DNA from: an uncultured Collinsella sp.
GTDB taxonomy: Bacteria > Actinomycetota > Coriobacteriia > Coriobacteriales > Coriobacteriaceae
Length of the DNA: 21,487 bases
Reading direction: 5' to 3'
Assembly: GCA_900754275.1 (NCBI GenBank)
Contig: CAAECF010000128.1
Location: 1 to 21,487, forward strand
Positions 15,228 to 21,487 of this stretch are shown here, one piece after another (within the stretch, counting starts at the first letter, position 1; every line of letters begins with the position of its first letter). The notes beneath the pieces are model-generated. The model worked only from the letters and a program-made list of their open reading frames with translations, was not told the origin of the DNA and searched no databases. A program made the position numbers and the translations under genes.

Positions 15228-15770
15228 TTACTCGTGAACGATCTCGACATGGACGATCTCGTCGCCGGCACGCAGCTGCGAAATCACATCGAGACCCTCG
15301 ACCGTGGTACCAAAGACGGTGTAACCGGAATCGAGGTTATGCTGGGCACCCAGGCAGAAGTAGAACTGCGAACCCGCGGAATCGGGGTCCATGGAGCGTG
15401 CCATGGCAAGGGCGCCATCGACATGGCTGTTGCGCGGATTGGTGGCAAACTCGCCCTTGATGCAGTAGCCGGGGCCACCGGTACCGGGCATACCGTCGGG
15501 GCCCTCAAGACCGGCAGCGACGTCGGCGCCGGACATGTCGCGGGTATTGGGGTCGCCGCCCTGGATAACAAAACCGGGCACATAGCGATGGAACTTAAGG
15601 CCATCATAGAAGCCCATCGTGGAAAGCTCGCAGAAGTTCGCGACATGAATGGGAGCGCCCTCGCCGTCAAACTTGACCTTGATGGTACCCTTCGACGTCT
15701 CGATTACGGCGCACTCGTCGCCGACAAGCTGATACTCGGGCGTGTAGAGCTCTTTCTTAAAACCAAACAT
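15228..15770 (-). CDS. Cyclophilin-type peptidyl-prolyl isomerase
   Basis: This enzyme catalyses cis-trans isomerisation of peptide bonds before proline. The cyclophilin core is complete: catalytic Arg62 in FHRYVPGFVIQGGDP (60-74), ALAMARS (120-126), SAGSQFYFCL (131-140) and LDSGYTVFG (146-154). Length is 180 residues, with about 20 extra N-terminal residues and an insertion around 83-102 (GLEGPDGMPGTGGPG). There is no signal peptide or lipobox, so it acts in the cytoplasm. A GGAAGGA site lies just before the ATG. It has its own promoter (15810-15839) and heads the pair with the TPR gene, whose start is 11 bases past its stop. Confidence 0.94.
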   Translation of the reverse strand: MFGFKKELYTPEYQLVGDECAVIETSKGTIKVKFDGEGAPIHVANFCELSTMGFYDGLKFHRYVPGFVIQGGDPNTRDMSGADVAAGLEGPDGMPGTGGPGYCIKGEFATNPRNSHVDGALAMARSMDPDSAGSQFYFCLGAQHNLDSGYTVFGTTVEGLDVISQLRAGDEIVHVEIVHE

Positions 15771-15809
15771 GTGGTTCCTTCCTCGTGCGTTTAAAGCATA
15801 TTTGTACGA

Positions 15810-15839
15810 ATTGTAGCAATAAGCACGGGTTTACATCAA
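15810..15839 (-). promoter_or_regulatory. Sigma-70-type promoter for the cyclophilin gene
   Basis: On the minus strand TTGATG (15839-15834) and TACAAT (15815-15810) are 18 bases apart. A start near 15803 gives a leader of about 33 bases before the ATG at 15770. The 107-base gap to the zinc-ribbon gene leaves room for a separate transcript. No terminator for the zinc-ribbon gene is evident there. Confidence 0.65.
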
Positions 15840-15877
15840 TTGCGCACGTAGGTTATGCCGACTATGGCGAACTAATT

Positions 15878-17020
15878 TTAGGAACGCTGCTGCGGCTTCC
15901 AGGAACCCACATTGGCATCGTACTGGTTCAGCGCGCTGTTGCCGCCCTGCGCGATGGGCGCCAGGATCTCGCTTTGGTGGGAACTCATCGACTCGCCATC
16001 GGGAATGGCCAGCGAGATATCCCAGCTCTGGCAGATCACGTCGACGCGCTCATACATCCACTCGGCAAGCTGCTTTAAGTGGGCGATGTCATCCGCATAG
16101 ACCGTATCGTCCTGTACTTTCAGGTTGTTGAGCTCATCTTGCGTCTTTTTGATCTGGTCGCGTAGGGCGTAGGCACTCTGCGACAGCTCCTGACGGGTGG
16201 ACAGCGGCGTTCGGAGATAACCGTTGTTAAAGGAATCGATGACCTCGCCGATCTGGTCCTCGTCAGCGTAGGACACGATGGTCTGATACAGACCATCGAG
16301 CCTGGTATAGAGCTGATCATCGGTGAGCACGGTTTCTTCCTGAACCACCTCGGCAGAATCGCCCTGCTTGGTATCGTCCTCAGTCGCCTCGCCCTTTTGA
16401 CGCGTGGGGAAGGTGGTCTGTGCAGCTTGGCCAAACTGGTCGTAGAAGCCAGGCATAACACCCATGGGATCGGTCGTCACGAACCAATAGGCACCACCGC
16501 ACACGACGGCAAGGACCGCGATGATAATGAGCGGCTTGGGAATATGACGCTTATGCTTGTGATAGGCGTCCTCGTCGGGGTGCACCTTGCGCTTGGGTTT
16601 TTGAGCATCGTCATGCAGGGAAACGGGCGTGGGAATATCGACCTTGGGGATACCGAAATCCTTATCGAAAGCTGGCAGCACGCAGGTCTCATTGGGGTCG
16701 GCGGCGTCCGAAAGCACCGCAGCGGCAGAGGCCGGCGCATGCGGCACCTCGGTATCGATCTGCTCTTGCGTTAGGCGCGGAAAGCCCGCCGTGCGGCCCG
16801 CTGCCAGGTCGGATGCTGCCGCATCCTCGGAGAGGATACCCGGAGCGGGGCGTCCGCATTTGGGGCACGTACGATCATGCGGAGAAAGACGGGCACCGCA
16901 GCCCTCACAGAACACGAATTCGGTGTGCTCGGGACCATCGCCCGGACCCACATAGGCGTTGCAGTAGGGGCAGAACGAGGCGCCGTCCTCGATAGTCTTA
17001 AGGCAATGCGGGCAGATCAC
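15878..17020 (-). CDS. Double zinc-ribbon membrane protein of unknown function
   Basis: Counting from the GTG start, two zinc ribbons open the protein: Cys3-x2-Cys6 with Cys17-x2-Cys20, and Cys38-x2-Cys41 with Cys52-x2-Cys55. A low-complexity linker, a basic stretch (HKHKRHIPK) and one membrane helix (163-181) follow. The remaining 200 residues lie outside and look helical (DQLYTRLDGLYQTIVSYADED, then QIKKTQDELNNLK). The longer frame begins at TTG 17041, but AAAGAGG is five bases before the GTG at 17020, so that start is preferred (380 residues). I do not know this family beyond the zinc-ribbon domain. It shares its layout, cytoplasmic domain, basic stretch, one helix and outer domain, with the nearby TPR protein. 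Confidence 0.85.
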   Translation of the reverse strand: MICPHCLKTIEDGASFCPYCNAYVGPGDGPEHTEFVFCEGCGARLSPHDRTCPKCGRPAPGILSEDAAASDLAAGRTAGFPRLTQEQIDTEVPHAPASAAAVLSDAADPNETCVLPAFDKDFGIPKVDIPTPVSLHDDAQKPKRKVHPDEDAYHKHKRHIPKPLIIIAVLAVVCGGAYWFVTTDPMGVMPGFYDQFGQAAQTTFPTRQKGEATEDDTKQGDSAEVVQEETVLTDDQLYTRLDGLYQTIVSYADEDQIGEVIDSFNNGYLRTPLSTRQELSQSAYALRDQIKKTQDELNNLKVQDDTVYADDIAHLKQLAEWMYERVDVICQSWDISLAIPDGESMSSHQSEILAPIAQGGNSALNQYDANVGSWKPQQRS

Positions 17021-17123
17021 GGCATCCTCTTTTCGAAGCAATTCAAATAATCGAGGTTAGAGCATAACATCGCCACGGCCCTACAGGAGCAAGGCACCAA
17101 TTCAACATCGCCAGGGCGCGTAG

Positions 17124-19841
17124 TTACTTCTTCTTTTTGCTCGGCATCGAGACTTTGATGCCTTGGGCGGACTTGGTTACGCGAGAGCGCTTGGCTCCGC
17201 TACCCTTCTTTTTCTTGGGCTGGGCCTGGGCCACGCCCTCGAGTGCGCGGGCCTCGGCCTCGCGAGCGGTGCGATCTTCGCGGCGCTGCGCCATGTCGGC
17301 GGCGACGCGCTTGGCAAAACGCTCGGCCGTCGAACCCGTCGAGCTCACCTTGCCGCCACCGCGACCCAGGTGGACGCGCACACCGCGGCCAAAACCAGTT
17401 GCGGCATGACGACGACGCGGCTTGAGCGAATCCATCATCGTGGCGAGCTTAAAGAACACCGAGCAGGTAAAGACCACGATGACAGCCAAGATTACCATCT
17501 GGCCCATCGACAGGTTGGCAATAGACAGCAGCTCCGGGAATCCGATAACGCCCACCAGGATGCCGGCGACAACAAACACGAAGAGCACCACACGTAAGGG
17601 CGTGAGAGGCTGCGAGATGCGCCAGATCAGGCTGACGCTCGCCGCGCACGACGAAAGCAGGCACATCGTAGACAGCGTGAGCTGGCTAAAGCCAAACACG
17701 CGCGCCACAAAGATATCGAGCGCCGCGGCCAAAATGACCGCAATCGACGCCGGCAGTGCCCGCTTGAGCACGTTCGTCAGGAACGACCCCTTCACGCGAG
17801 CATTGTTGGGCTCCAGGCCCAACACAAAGCCCGGCGCGCCGATGCAGAAGAAGTTGATGAGCGTCATCTGAATCGGCTCGAAAGGGTACGGCGGCAGCGC
17901 GATGCACAGCGCCGCCAGGCCCATCGAGAACAGCGTCTTAGTCAGGAACAGCGAAGCCGAACGCTGCAGGTTGTTGATGGAGCGACGGCCCTCGGCCACC
18001 ACGGCGGGCATCGAGGCAAAGTCGTTGTCGACGAGCACGATCTCGGCCACGTTACGCGCGGCATCGGAGCCGGCCGCCATGGCCACGGAGCAGTCGGCCT
18101 CCTTGAGCGCCAGCACGTCGTTGACGCCGTCGCCTGTCATGGCCACGGTGTGCTCGCGGCGCTTGAGCGCCTGCACGAGCTCGCGCTTCTGCTGCGGGGT
18201 CACACGACCAAAGACATGGTAGCGGTCCACTGCGGCATCGAGCTTGGCCGGCGTATCGAGCGTCGTGGCGTCCACATAAGCGTCCGCCCCCGGCACGCCC
18301 ACCACGCGCGCGATCGACGACACCGTACGCGGGTCGTCGCCACTGATCACGTTGAGCGTCACGCCCTGCTCGTTAAAGTAGCCGATGGTCTCGGCCGCCG
18401 AGGTACGAATCTCGTCGCGGATGGTCACAAAGCCCACGGGCTCGGCCTCGCCCACCATATCGCCATCGGGCGTAAAGCCGTCCACGCGCGCCACCACGAG
18501 CACGCGGCAGGTATCGGCAAGCTCGGCGACACGGTTCTCGACCTGGGCAAACGCACGATCAGAGAGCACAAACTGCGCCGCACCCATCACATAGGAGCCC
18601 TGTGCAAACGACGCGCCGCTCCACTTTTTGGAAGACGAGAACGGAATGACCGACAGCGGCTCGGACACCTCGACCGGACGGTCGGCGTAATAGTTGAGCA
18701 GCGCCTGACAGGTCTCGTTGGCATCGGCCGAGGTCGCACGTGCGACGTTAGCCAGAGCAAAATCGAGCACCGTGGTATCGACGGGAACGGCGGCGTCGCC
18801 CTCCCCCGCACCCATACCCTCGACCGGCAGCGGATACGTACCCTCGACCTCCATGCGACCCGACGTGATGGTGCCCGTCTTGTCCAGGCACAGCACGTCG
18901 ACGCGAGCGAGCGTCTCGATGCAGTAAAGCTGCTGCGCCAGCACCTTGCGGCGGGCCAGGCGCACCGTGGCGATGGCGAGCACCGACGAGGTCAGAAGCA
19001 CCAGGCCTTGCGGGATCATGCCCAGCAGGGCGCCCACCGTGGACAGCAGCGCCGACGAAGGCACATGACCAGCCAACAGCTCGGAGAAGCACCACGAAAG
19101 CGCGCTATCGCCCGGGGTTCCCGCGGCATCCCACAGCTCGCTCACACTCGAGGCAAACAACGCCAAACCGAGCGGGATCATGATGATGCTCGCAAAGCGC
19201 ACGATGGCGTTAAGCGCGTTCATGATCTCGGAATTGACCTTTTTGACGTACTTGGCCTCGTTATTAATTTTGGCCACGTAGTTGTCGGCGCCGACATGGA
19301 TCACGCGGGCGCGCAGCAGGCCCGAGTCGATAAAGCTGCCGCTCATGAGCTCGGAACCGGGCTGTTTCTTAATAAGGTCGCTCTCGCCCGTCAGCAGACT
19401 CTCGTTCACGAGCGCCTCGCCCGAAACCACCACGGCGTCAGCGGGAATCTGGTCGCCGCGCCCCAGGCGGATGATGTCGTCGAGCACGATCTGGTCCAGG
19501 TCGAGCTCCACCTCGGAGCCGTCACGCACCGCGATGGCCTTCTTGGAGGTCAGCAGCGTGAGCTTATCGACCATCTTCTTGGAACGCATGGACTGAATGA
19601 CGCCAATAGCGGTATTGAGGAACACCACGAACAGGAACGTCAAATTCTTAAACGAACCGGTCAAAATGACCAGGAACGCCAAGATCACGTTGATCAAATT
19701 GAACAGCGTGCAGAGGTTCTCGATGATGAGCTCTTTGACCGACTTGGTCTTGAGCTCCATGTTGCGGTTGATCTTACCGGCGGCGATGCGCTCCTCGACC
19801 TCGGCGGTCGAGAGTCCGCGCTCGATATCCGTTGCTGCCAT
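17124..19841 (-). CDS. P-type cation-transporting ATPase (CtpE-like)
   Basis: A P-type pump driven by phosphorylation of Asp in DKTGT (320-324, counted from the ATG at 19841). Other motifs are the actuator LTGES (150-154), IPQGL in membrane helix 4 (276-280), the nucleotide-site Lys in SSSKKWSGAS and hinge TGDGVND (569-575). About ten membrane helices are visible. The overall pattern recalls CtpE of mycobacteria, reported to import calcium, but the substrate is not provable here; family members often have IPEGL and this one has Gln. The last 99 residues are a basic cytoplasmic tail ending in KKKK. Start is uncertain: GTG 19856 and ATG 19853 lack a ribosome site, while ATG 19841 has GGGACGTGG before it. 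The tRNA-Arg terminator lies just upstream. Confidence 0.92.
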   Translation of the reverse strand: MAATDIERGLSTAEVEERIAAGKINRNMELKTKSVKELIIENLCTLFNLINVILAFLVILTGSFKNLTFLFVVFLNTAIGVIQSMRSKKMVDKLTLLTSKKAIAVRDGSEVELDLDQIVLDDIIRLGRGDQIPADAVVVSGEALVNESLLTGESDLIKKQPGSELMSGSFIDSGLLRARVIHVGADNYVAKINNEAKYVKKVNSEIMNALNAIVRFASIIMIPLGLALFASSVSELWDAAGTPGDSALSWCFSELLAGHVPSSALLSTVGALLGMIPQGLVLLTSSVLAIATVRLARRKVLAQQLYCIETLARVDVLCLDKTGTITSGRMEVEGTYPLPVEGMGAGEGDAAVPVDTTVLDFALANVARATSADANETCQALLNYYADRPVEVSEPLSVIPFSSSKKWSGASFAQGSYVMGAAQFVLSDRAFAQVENRVAELADTCRVLVVARVDGFTPDGDMVGEAEPVGFVTIRDEIRTSAAETIGYFNEQGVTLNVISGDDPRTVSSIARVVGVPGADAYVDATTLDTPAKLDAAVDRYHVFGRVTPQQKRELVQALKRREHTVAMTGDGVNDVLALKEADCSVAMAAGSDAARNVAEIVLVDNDFASMPAVVAEGRRSINNLQRSASLFLTKTLFSMGLAALCIALPPYPFEPIQMTLINFFCIGAPGFVLGLEPNNARVKGSFLTNVLKRALPASIAVILAAALDIFVARVFGFSQLTLSTMCLLSSCAASVSLIWRISQPLTPLRVVLFVFVVAGILVGVIGFPELLSIANLSMGQMVILAVIVVFTCSVFFKLATMMDSLKPRRRHAATGFGRGVRVHLGRGGGKVSSTGSTAERFAKRVAADMAQRREDRTAREAEARALEGVAQAQPKKKKGSGAKRSRVTKSAQGIKVSMPSKKKK

Positions 19842-19871
19842 ACCACGTCCCATCACGTCGCGTCGGTATAA

Positions 19872-19906
19872 GAAAAACCGCCCGGACCATGCGAGGTTCG
19901 GACGGT
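19872..19906 (-). terminator. Intrinsic terminator of the tRNA-Arg transcript
   Basis: On the minus strand ACCGTCCGAACC (19906-19895) pairs with GGTCCGGGCGGT (19888-19877) around a 6-base loop, with one wobble and one mismatch. TTTTTC follows. It begins 12 bases after the tRNA CCA end and ends about 30 bases before the ATPase start, so the ATPase needs read-through or its own promoter. A TATACC at 19870-19865 is the only -10-like hexamer and has no good -35. Confidence 0.8.
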
Positions 19907-19917
19907 CTCACGTTCGA

Positions 19918-19994
19918 TGGTGCCCCATGTTGGATTCGAACCAACGGCCTTCTGCTCCGGAGGCAGACGCTCTAATCCCCTGAGCTAATAGGGC
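19918..19994 (-). tRNA. tRNA-Arg (anticodon CCG)
   Basis: A 77-base cloverleaf can be folded by hand. Acceptor GCCCTAT pairs with ATGGGGC (one G-U pair), discriminator A, and the CCA end is encoded in the DNA. The D arm contains AGCTCAGGGGATTAGAGC. The anticodon stem TCTGC/GCAGA holds loop CTCCGGA, so the anticodon is CCG and reads the arginine codon CGG. The T arm GTTGGTTCGAATCCAAC is canonical. Confidence 0.96.
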
Positions 19995-20005
19995 CAACGT
20001 TTGGC

Positions 20006-20035
20006 ATTATACCCAAGTGCACCACGGGCTATCAA
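20006..20035 (-). promoter_or_regulatory. Strong promoter for tRNA-Arg
   Basis: On the minus strand TTGATA (20035-20030) and a perfect TATAAT (20011-20006) are 18 bases apart. Transcription would start near 19999, five bases before the mature tRNA end. An A/T-rich stretch upstream (20031-20054) could act as an UP element. Confidence 0.85.
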
Positions 20036-20088
20036 AATAAAAGAAAAAGCTTTGCAATTCCGAGGAAGACGCGGCTCAACGGCCCACT

Positions 20089-20117
20089 TTAGAAGGCAAA
20101 AGCGAGTCAGATAGTAT
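20089..20117 (+). promoter_or_regulatory. Weak candidate promoter for aroF-tyrA
   Basis: TTAGAA (20089-20094) and TAGTAT (20112-20117) are 17 bases apart; an overlapping TATAAA sits at 20115-20120. The -35 match is poor, so an activator or a different start is possible. This 204-base region between the divergent tRNA and aroF contains no gene. Transcription from here would begin near 20124 and pass through the hairpin at 20141-20165. Confidence 0.35.
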
Positions 20118-20140
20118 AAACTCTCATGCACCATATGTAC

Positions 20141-20165
20141 ACGGCTCGCGATGCGGGCCGTTTTT
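20141..20165 (+). terminator. Terminator-like hairpin in the aroF leader (possible attenuator)
   Basis: ACGGCTCGC (20141-20149) and GCGGGCCGT (20153-20161) form a 9-bp stem with loop GAT, followed by TTTT (20162-20165), with a fifth T closing the stem. The one imperfect pair is a U-G wobble in plus-strand RNA and would be an A-C mismatch on the other strand. No plus-strand gene lies upstream in the window for it to terminate, so it probably acts inside the aroF leader, 33 bases before the ATG. Confidence 0.6.
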
Positions 20166-20198
20166 GCAAGGGTTATCCATCGAGGTGAGAGGCACACC

Positions 20199-21221
20199 AT
20201 GATTGCAATTTTAAAAGAGAGCGCCAGCGACGAGGCCGTCAGCCACATCGTCAGCTGGATTGAGAAAAAGGGCCTGAAGACCGACGTCTCACGCGGCGAG
20301 AACGAGACCATCATCGGCCTGGTGGGCGACACGACCAAGATCGACCCGTTCCTGCTCGAGTCCATGGATGTCGTCGAGCGCGTGCAGCGCGTCTCCGAGC
20401 CGTTCAAGCGCGCCAACCGCAAGTTCCACCCCGAGGACTCCGTCATCGACTGCGGCCACGGCGTCAAGATCGGCGGCGATCAGTTCCAGGTCATCGCCGG
20501 CCCGTGCTCCGTCGAGGGCGAGAACCTCATCCGCATCGCCCGCCGCGTGAAGGCCGCCGGTGCCACGATGCTGCGCGGCGGTGCCTACAAGCCCCGCACT
20601 TCCCCGTACGCCTACCAGGGCATGGGCCCCGCCGGTCTGGACCTGCTGTGCGAGGCGTCTGCTGAGCTCGACATGCCGATCGTCACCGAGATCATGGACC
20701 CACGCGACGTGCAGGTCTTCCTGGACAAGAAGATCGACGTCATGCAGATCGGCGCCCGCAACGCCCAGAACTTCCCCCTGCTCAAAGAGGTCGGCAAGAC
20801 CAAGACCCCGATCCTGCTCAAGCGTGGCATGGCCGGCACCGTCGACGAGCTGCTCATGGCCGCCGAGTACATCATGAGCGAGGGCAACGACAACGTCATC
20901 CTGTGCGAGCGCGGCATCCGCACCTTCGAGACCCGCACTCGCAACACATTCGACCTCAACGCCGTTCCGGTGCTGCACCACCTGTCGCACCTGCCCGTCG
21001 TCGCCGACCCCAGCCACGCCACCGGCTACACCCGCTACGTTGAGCCCATGGCGCTCGCCGCGACCGCCTGCGGTGCCAACGGCCTGGAGATCGAGGTCCA
21101 CGACGAGCCCAGCCGCGCATGGTCCGACGGCGCCCAGGCCCTCACCCCCGATCAGTTCGACGACACCATGCGCCGCATCCGAGCCATCCGCGAGGTTGTC
21201 TGCCAAGAGACCATGGAGTAG
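20199..21221 (+). CDS. aroF: 3-deoxy-7-phosphoheptulonate (DAHP) synthase
   Basis: DAHP synthase joins phosphoenolpyruvate and erythrose 4-phosphate, the first step of the shikimate pathway. Residues 1-66 form the ferredoxin/ACT-like regulatory domain of the Thermotoga and Bacillus class (TIGR01361), which in homologues binds tyrosine or phenylalanine. The barrel has AGPCSVE (100-106, metal Cys103), GGAYKPRTSPYAYQG (127-141), LLKRG (206-210), ERGIRTFE (237-244) and DPSHATG (270-276, metal His273). The start is MIAILKES at 20199, with GAGAGG six bases upstream; the longer frame from 20151 has no family sequence. Length 340 is normal. Codons strongly favour C or G in third position, suggesting high expression. 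tyrA follows after three bases. Confidence 0.96.
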   Translation: MIAILKESASDEAVSHIVSWIEKKGLKTDVSRGENETIIGLVGDTTKIDPFLLESMDVVERVQRVSEPFKRANRKFHPEDSVIDCGHGVKIGGDQFQVIAGPCSVEGENLIRIARRVKAAGATMLRGGAYKPRTSPYAYQGMGPAGLDLLCEASAELDMPIVTEIMDPRDVQVFLDKKIDVMQIGARNAQNFPLLKEVGKTKTPILLKRGMAGTVDELLMAAEYIMSEGNDNVILCERGIRTFETRTRNTFDLNAVPVLHHLSHLPVVADPSHATGYTRYVEPMALAATACGANGLEIEVHDEPSRAWSDGAQALTPDQFDDTMRRIRAIREVVCQETME

Positions 21222-21224
21222 CCC

Positions 21225-21487
21225 ATGGGTACAGTGAGAAACGCGCGCGTTAACCAGGGCGGCCCCAAGTGCGCCGGCATCGTCGGCCTTGGCCTGATCG
21301 GCGGCAGCTTTGCCCGCGGCTATGCGCAGGCGGGCGTCCGCGTGCTGGCCTGGGATCCCGATGACGATGTCATGACGGCCGCCAGCATGGGCACCGTTGC
21401 CGGCGAGCTCAACGACGAGACGCTCGGCGAATGCGACATCATCGTCCTGGCTTGCTACCCCGAAGCCTGCATCGAGTGGCTCGAGGC
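21225..21487 (+). CDS. tyrA: Prephenate dehydrogenase, 5' part (cut by window edge)
   Basis: Prephenate dehydrogenase makes 4-hydroxyphenylpyruvate for tyrosine. Only the first 87 codons are inside the window. After a short leader (MGTVRNARVNQGGPK) comes the NAD(P)-binding Rossmann start AGIVGLGLIGGSFARGY (GxGxxG) and VLAWDPDDD, ending strand two, then CDIIVLACYP. This matches TyrA over other NAD enzymes, and the place directly after DAHP synthase supports it. GGAG lies six bases before the ATG, inside the end of aroF, so the two are probably translated together. Confidence 0.88.
   Translation, partial: MGTVRNARVNQGGPKCAGIVGLGLIGGSFARGYAQAGVRVLAWDPDDDVMTAASMGTVAGELNDETLGECDIIVLACYPEACIEWLE

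Noticed and set aside
12684..15237. Long plus-strand frames opposite mreB (12684-13808) and the TPR gene (13876-15237)
   Set aside because: Both are shadows of well-supported minus-strand genes and give low-complexity Gly/Arg/His/Leu-rich products with no domain.
17042..17123. Promoter for the zinc-ribbon gene
   Set aside because: TATGCT is present on the minus strand, but there is no acceptable -35 at 16-18 bases. The short repeat GGCGATGTT in this gap is too brief to interpret. No terminator for the ATPase gene is visible either.
18150..19871. 573-codon plus-strand frame opposite the P-type ATPase
   Set aside because: The ATPase motifs on the minus strand are all intact; the antisense product is Arg/His-rich and runs into the tRNA terminator region.
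20126..20188. 20-codon leader peptide as a firm gene
   Set aside because: There is no ribosome site, no run of Phe, Tyr or Trp codons, and the start depends on an uncertain promoter. Kept only as part of the attenuator hypothesis.
1..21487. Mobile element, CRISPR array, toxin-antitoxin or defence system
   Set aside because: I looked on both strands. No transposase, integrase, spaced repeats, or small toxin-like pairs are present. The gene content is core and composition looks even.

Overview
The window is GC-rich bacterial chromosome carrying core genes, most likely from a Coriobacteriia actinobacterium close to Collinsella. That placement rests on protein style and gene order, not on a search. 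It holds 19 complete protein genes, one gene cut by the right edge (tyrA) and one tRNA. There is no phage, insertion sequence, CRISPR array or defence system. Genes are tightly packed; the longest gene-free stretch is about 200 bases (19995-20198).

The minus strand carries almost everything and reads right to left. (1) 19994 to 17124: tRNA-Arg(CCG) with a strong promoter and its own terminator, then a P-type cation ATPase. (2) 17020 to 13912: a membrane protein with two zinc ribbons, then a cytoplasmic cyclophilin with its own promoter, then a TPR membrane protein, closed by a large hairpin. (3) 13796 to 7836: the cell-elongation operon mreB-mreC-mreD-mrdA(PBP2)-rodA. (4) 7817 to 4191: three poorly characterised genes, namely a DUF697-like membrane protein, a B12-binding-type radical SAM protein (TIGR03960 type) and its DUF2344/TIGR03936 partner. 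(5) 4123 to 123: ribosome and GTPase genes rplU-rpmA-obgE-nadD-yqeK-rsfS, started by a near-consensus promoter and ended by an intrinsic terminator at 49-80.

On the plus strand, aroF (DAHP synthase, 20199-21221) and the start of tyrA (21225 onward) run off the right edge. They form an aromatic amino acid unit, with a terminator-like hairpin in the leader of aroF.

Functionally, the MreBCD/RodA/PBP2 elongasome sits directly upstream of ribosome-assembly factors (Obg, RsfS, L21, L27) and NAD and dinucleotide metabolism (NadD, YqeK). The radical SAM pair lies between the two blocks. Points worth a second look are a PBP2 with two N-terminal membrane segments, many TTG starts, amber stops fused to Shine-Dalgarno sequences, a terminator between rpmA and obgE, and the hairpin in the aroF leader. 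I found no convincing wholly new system.
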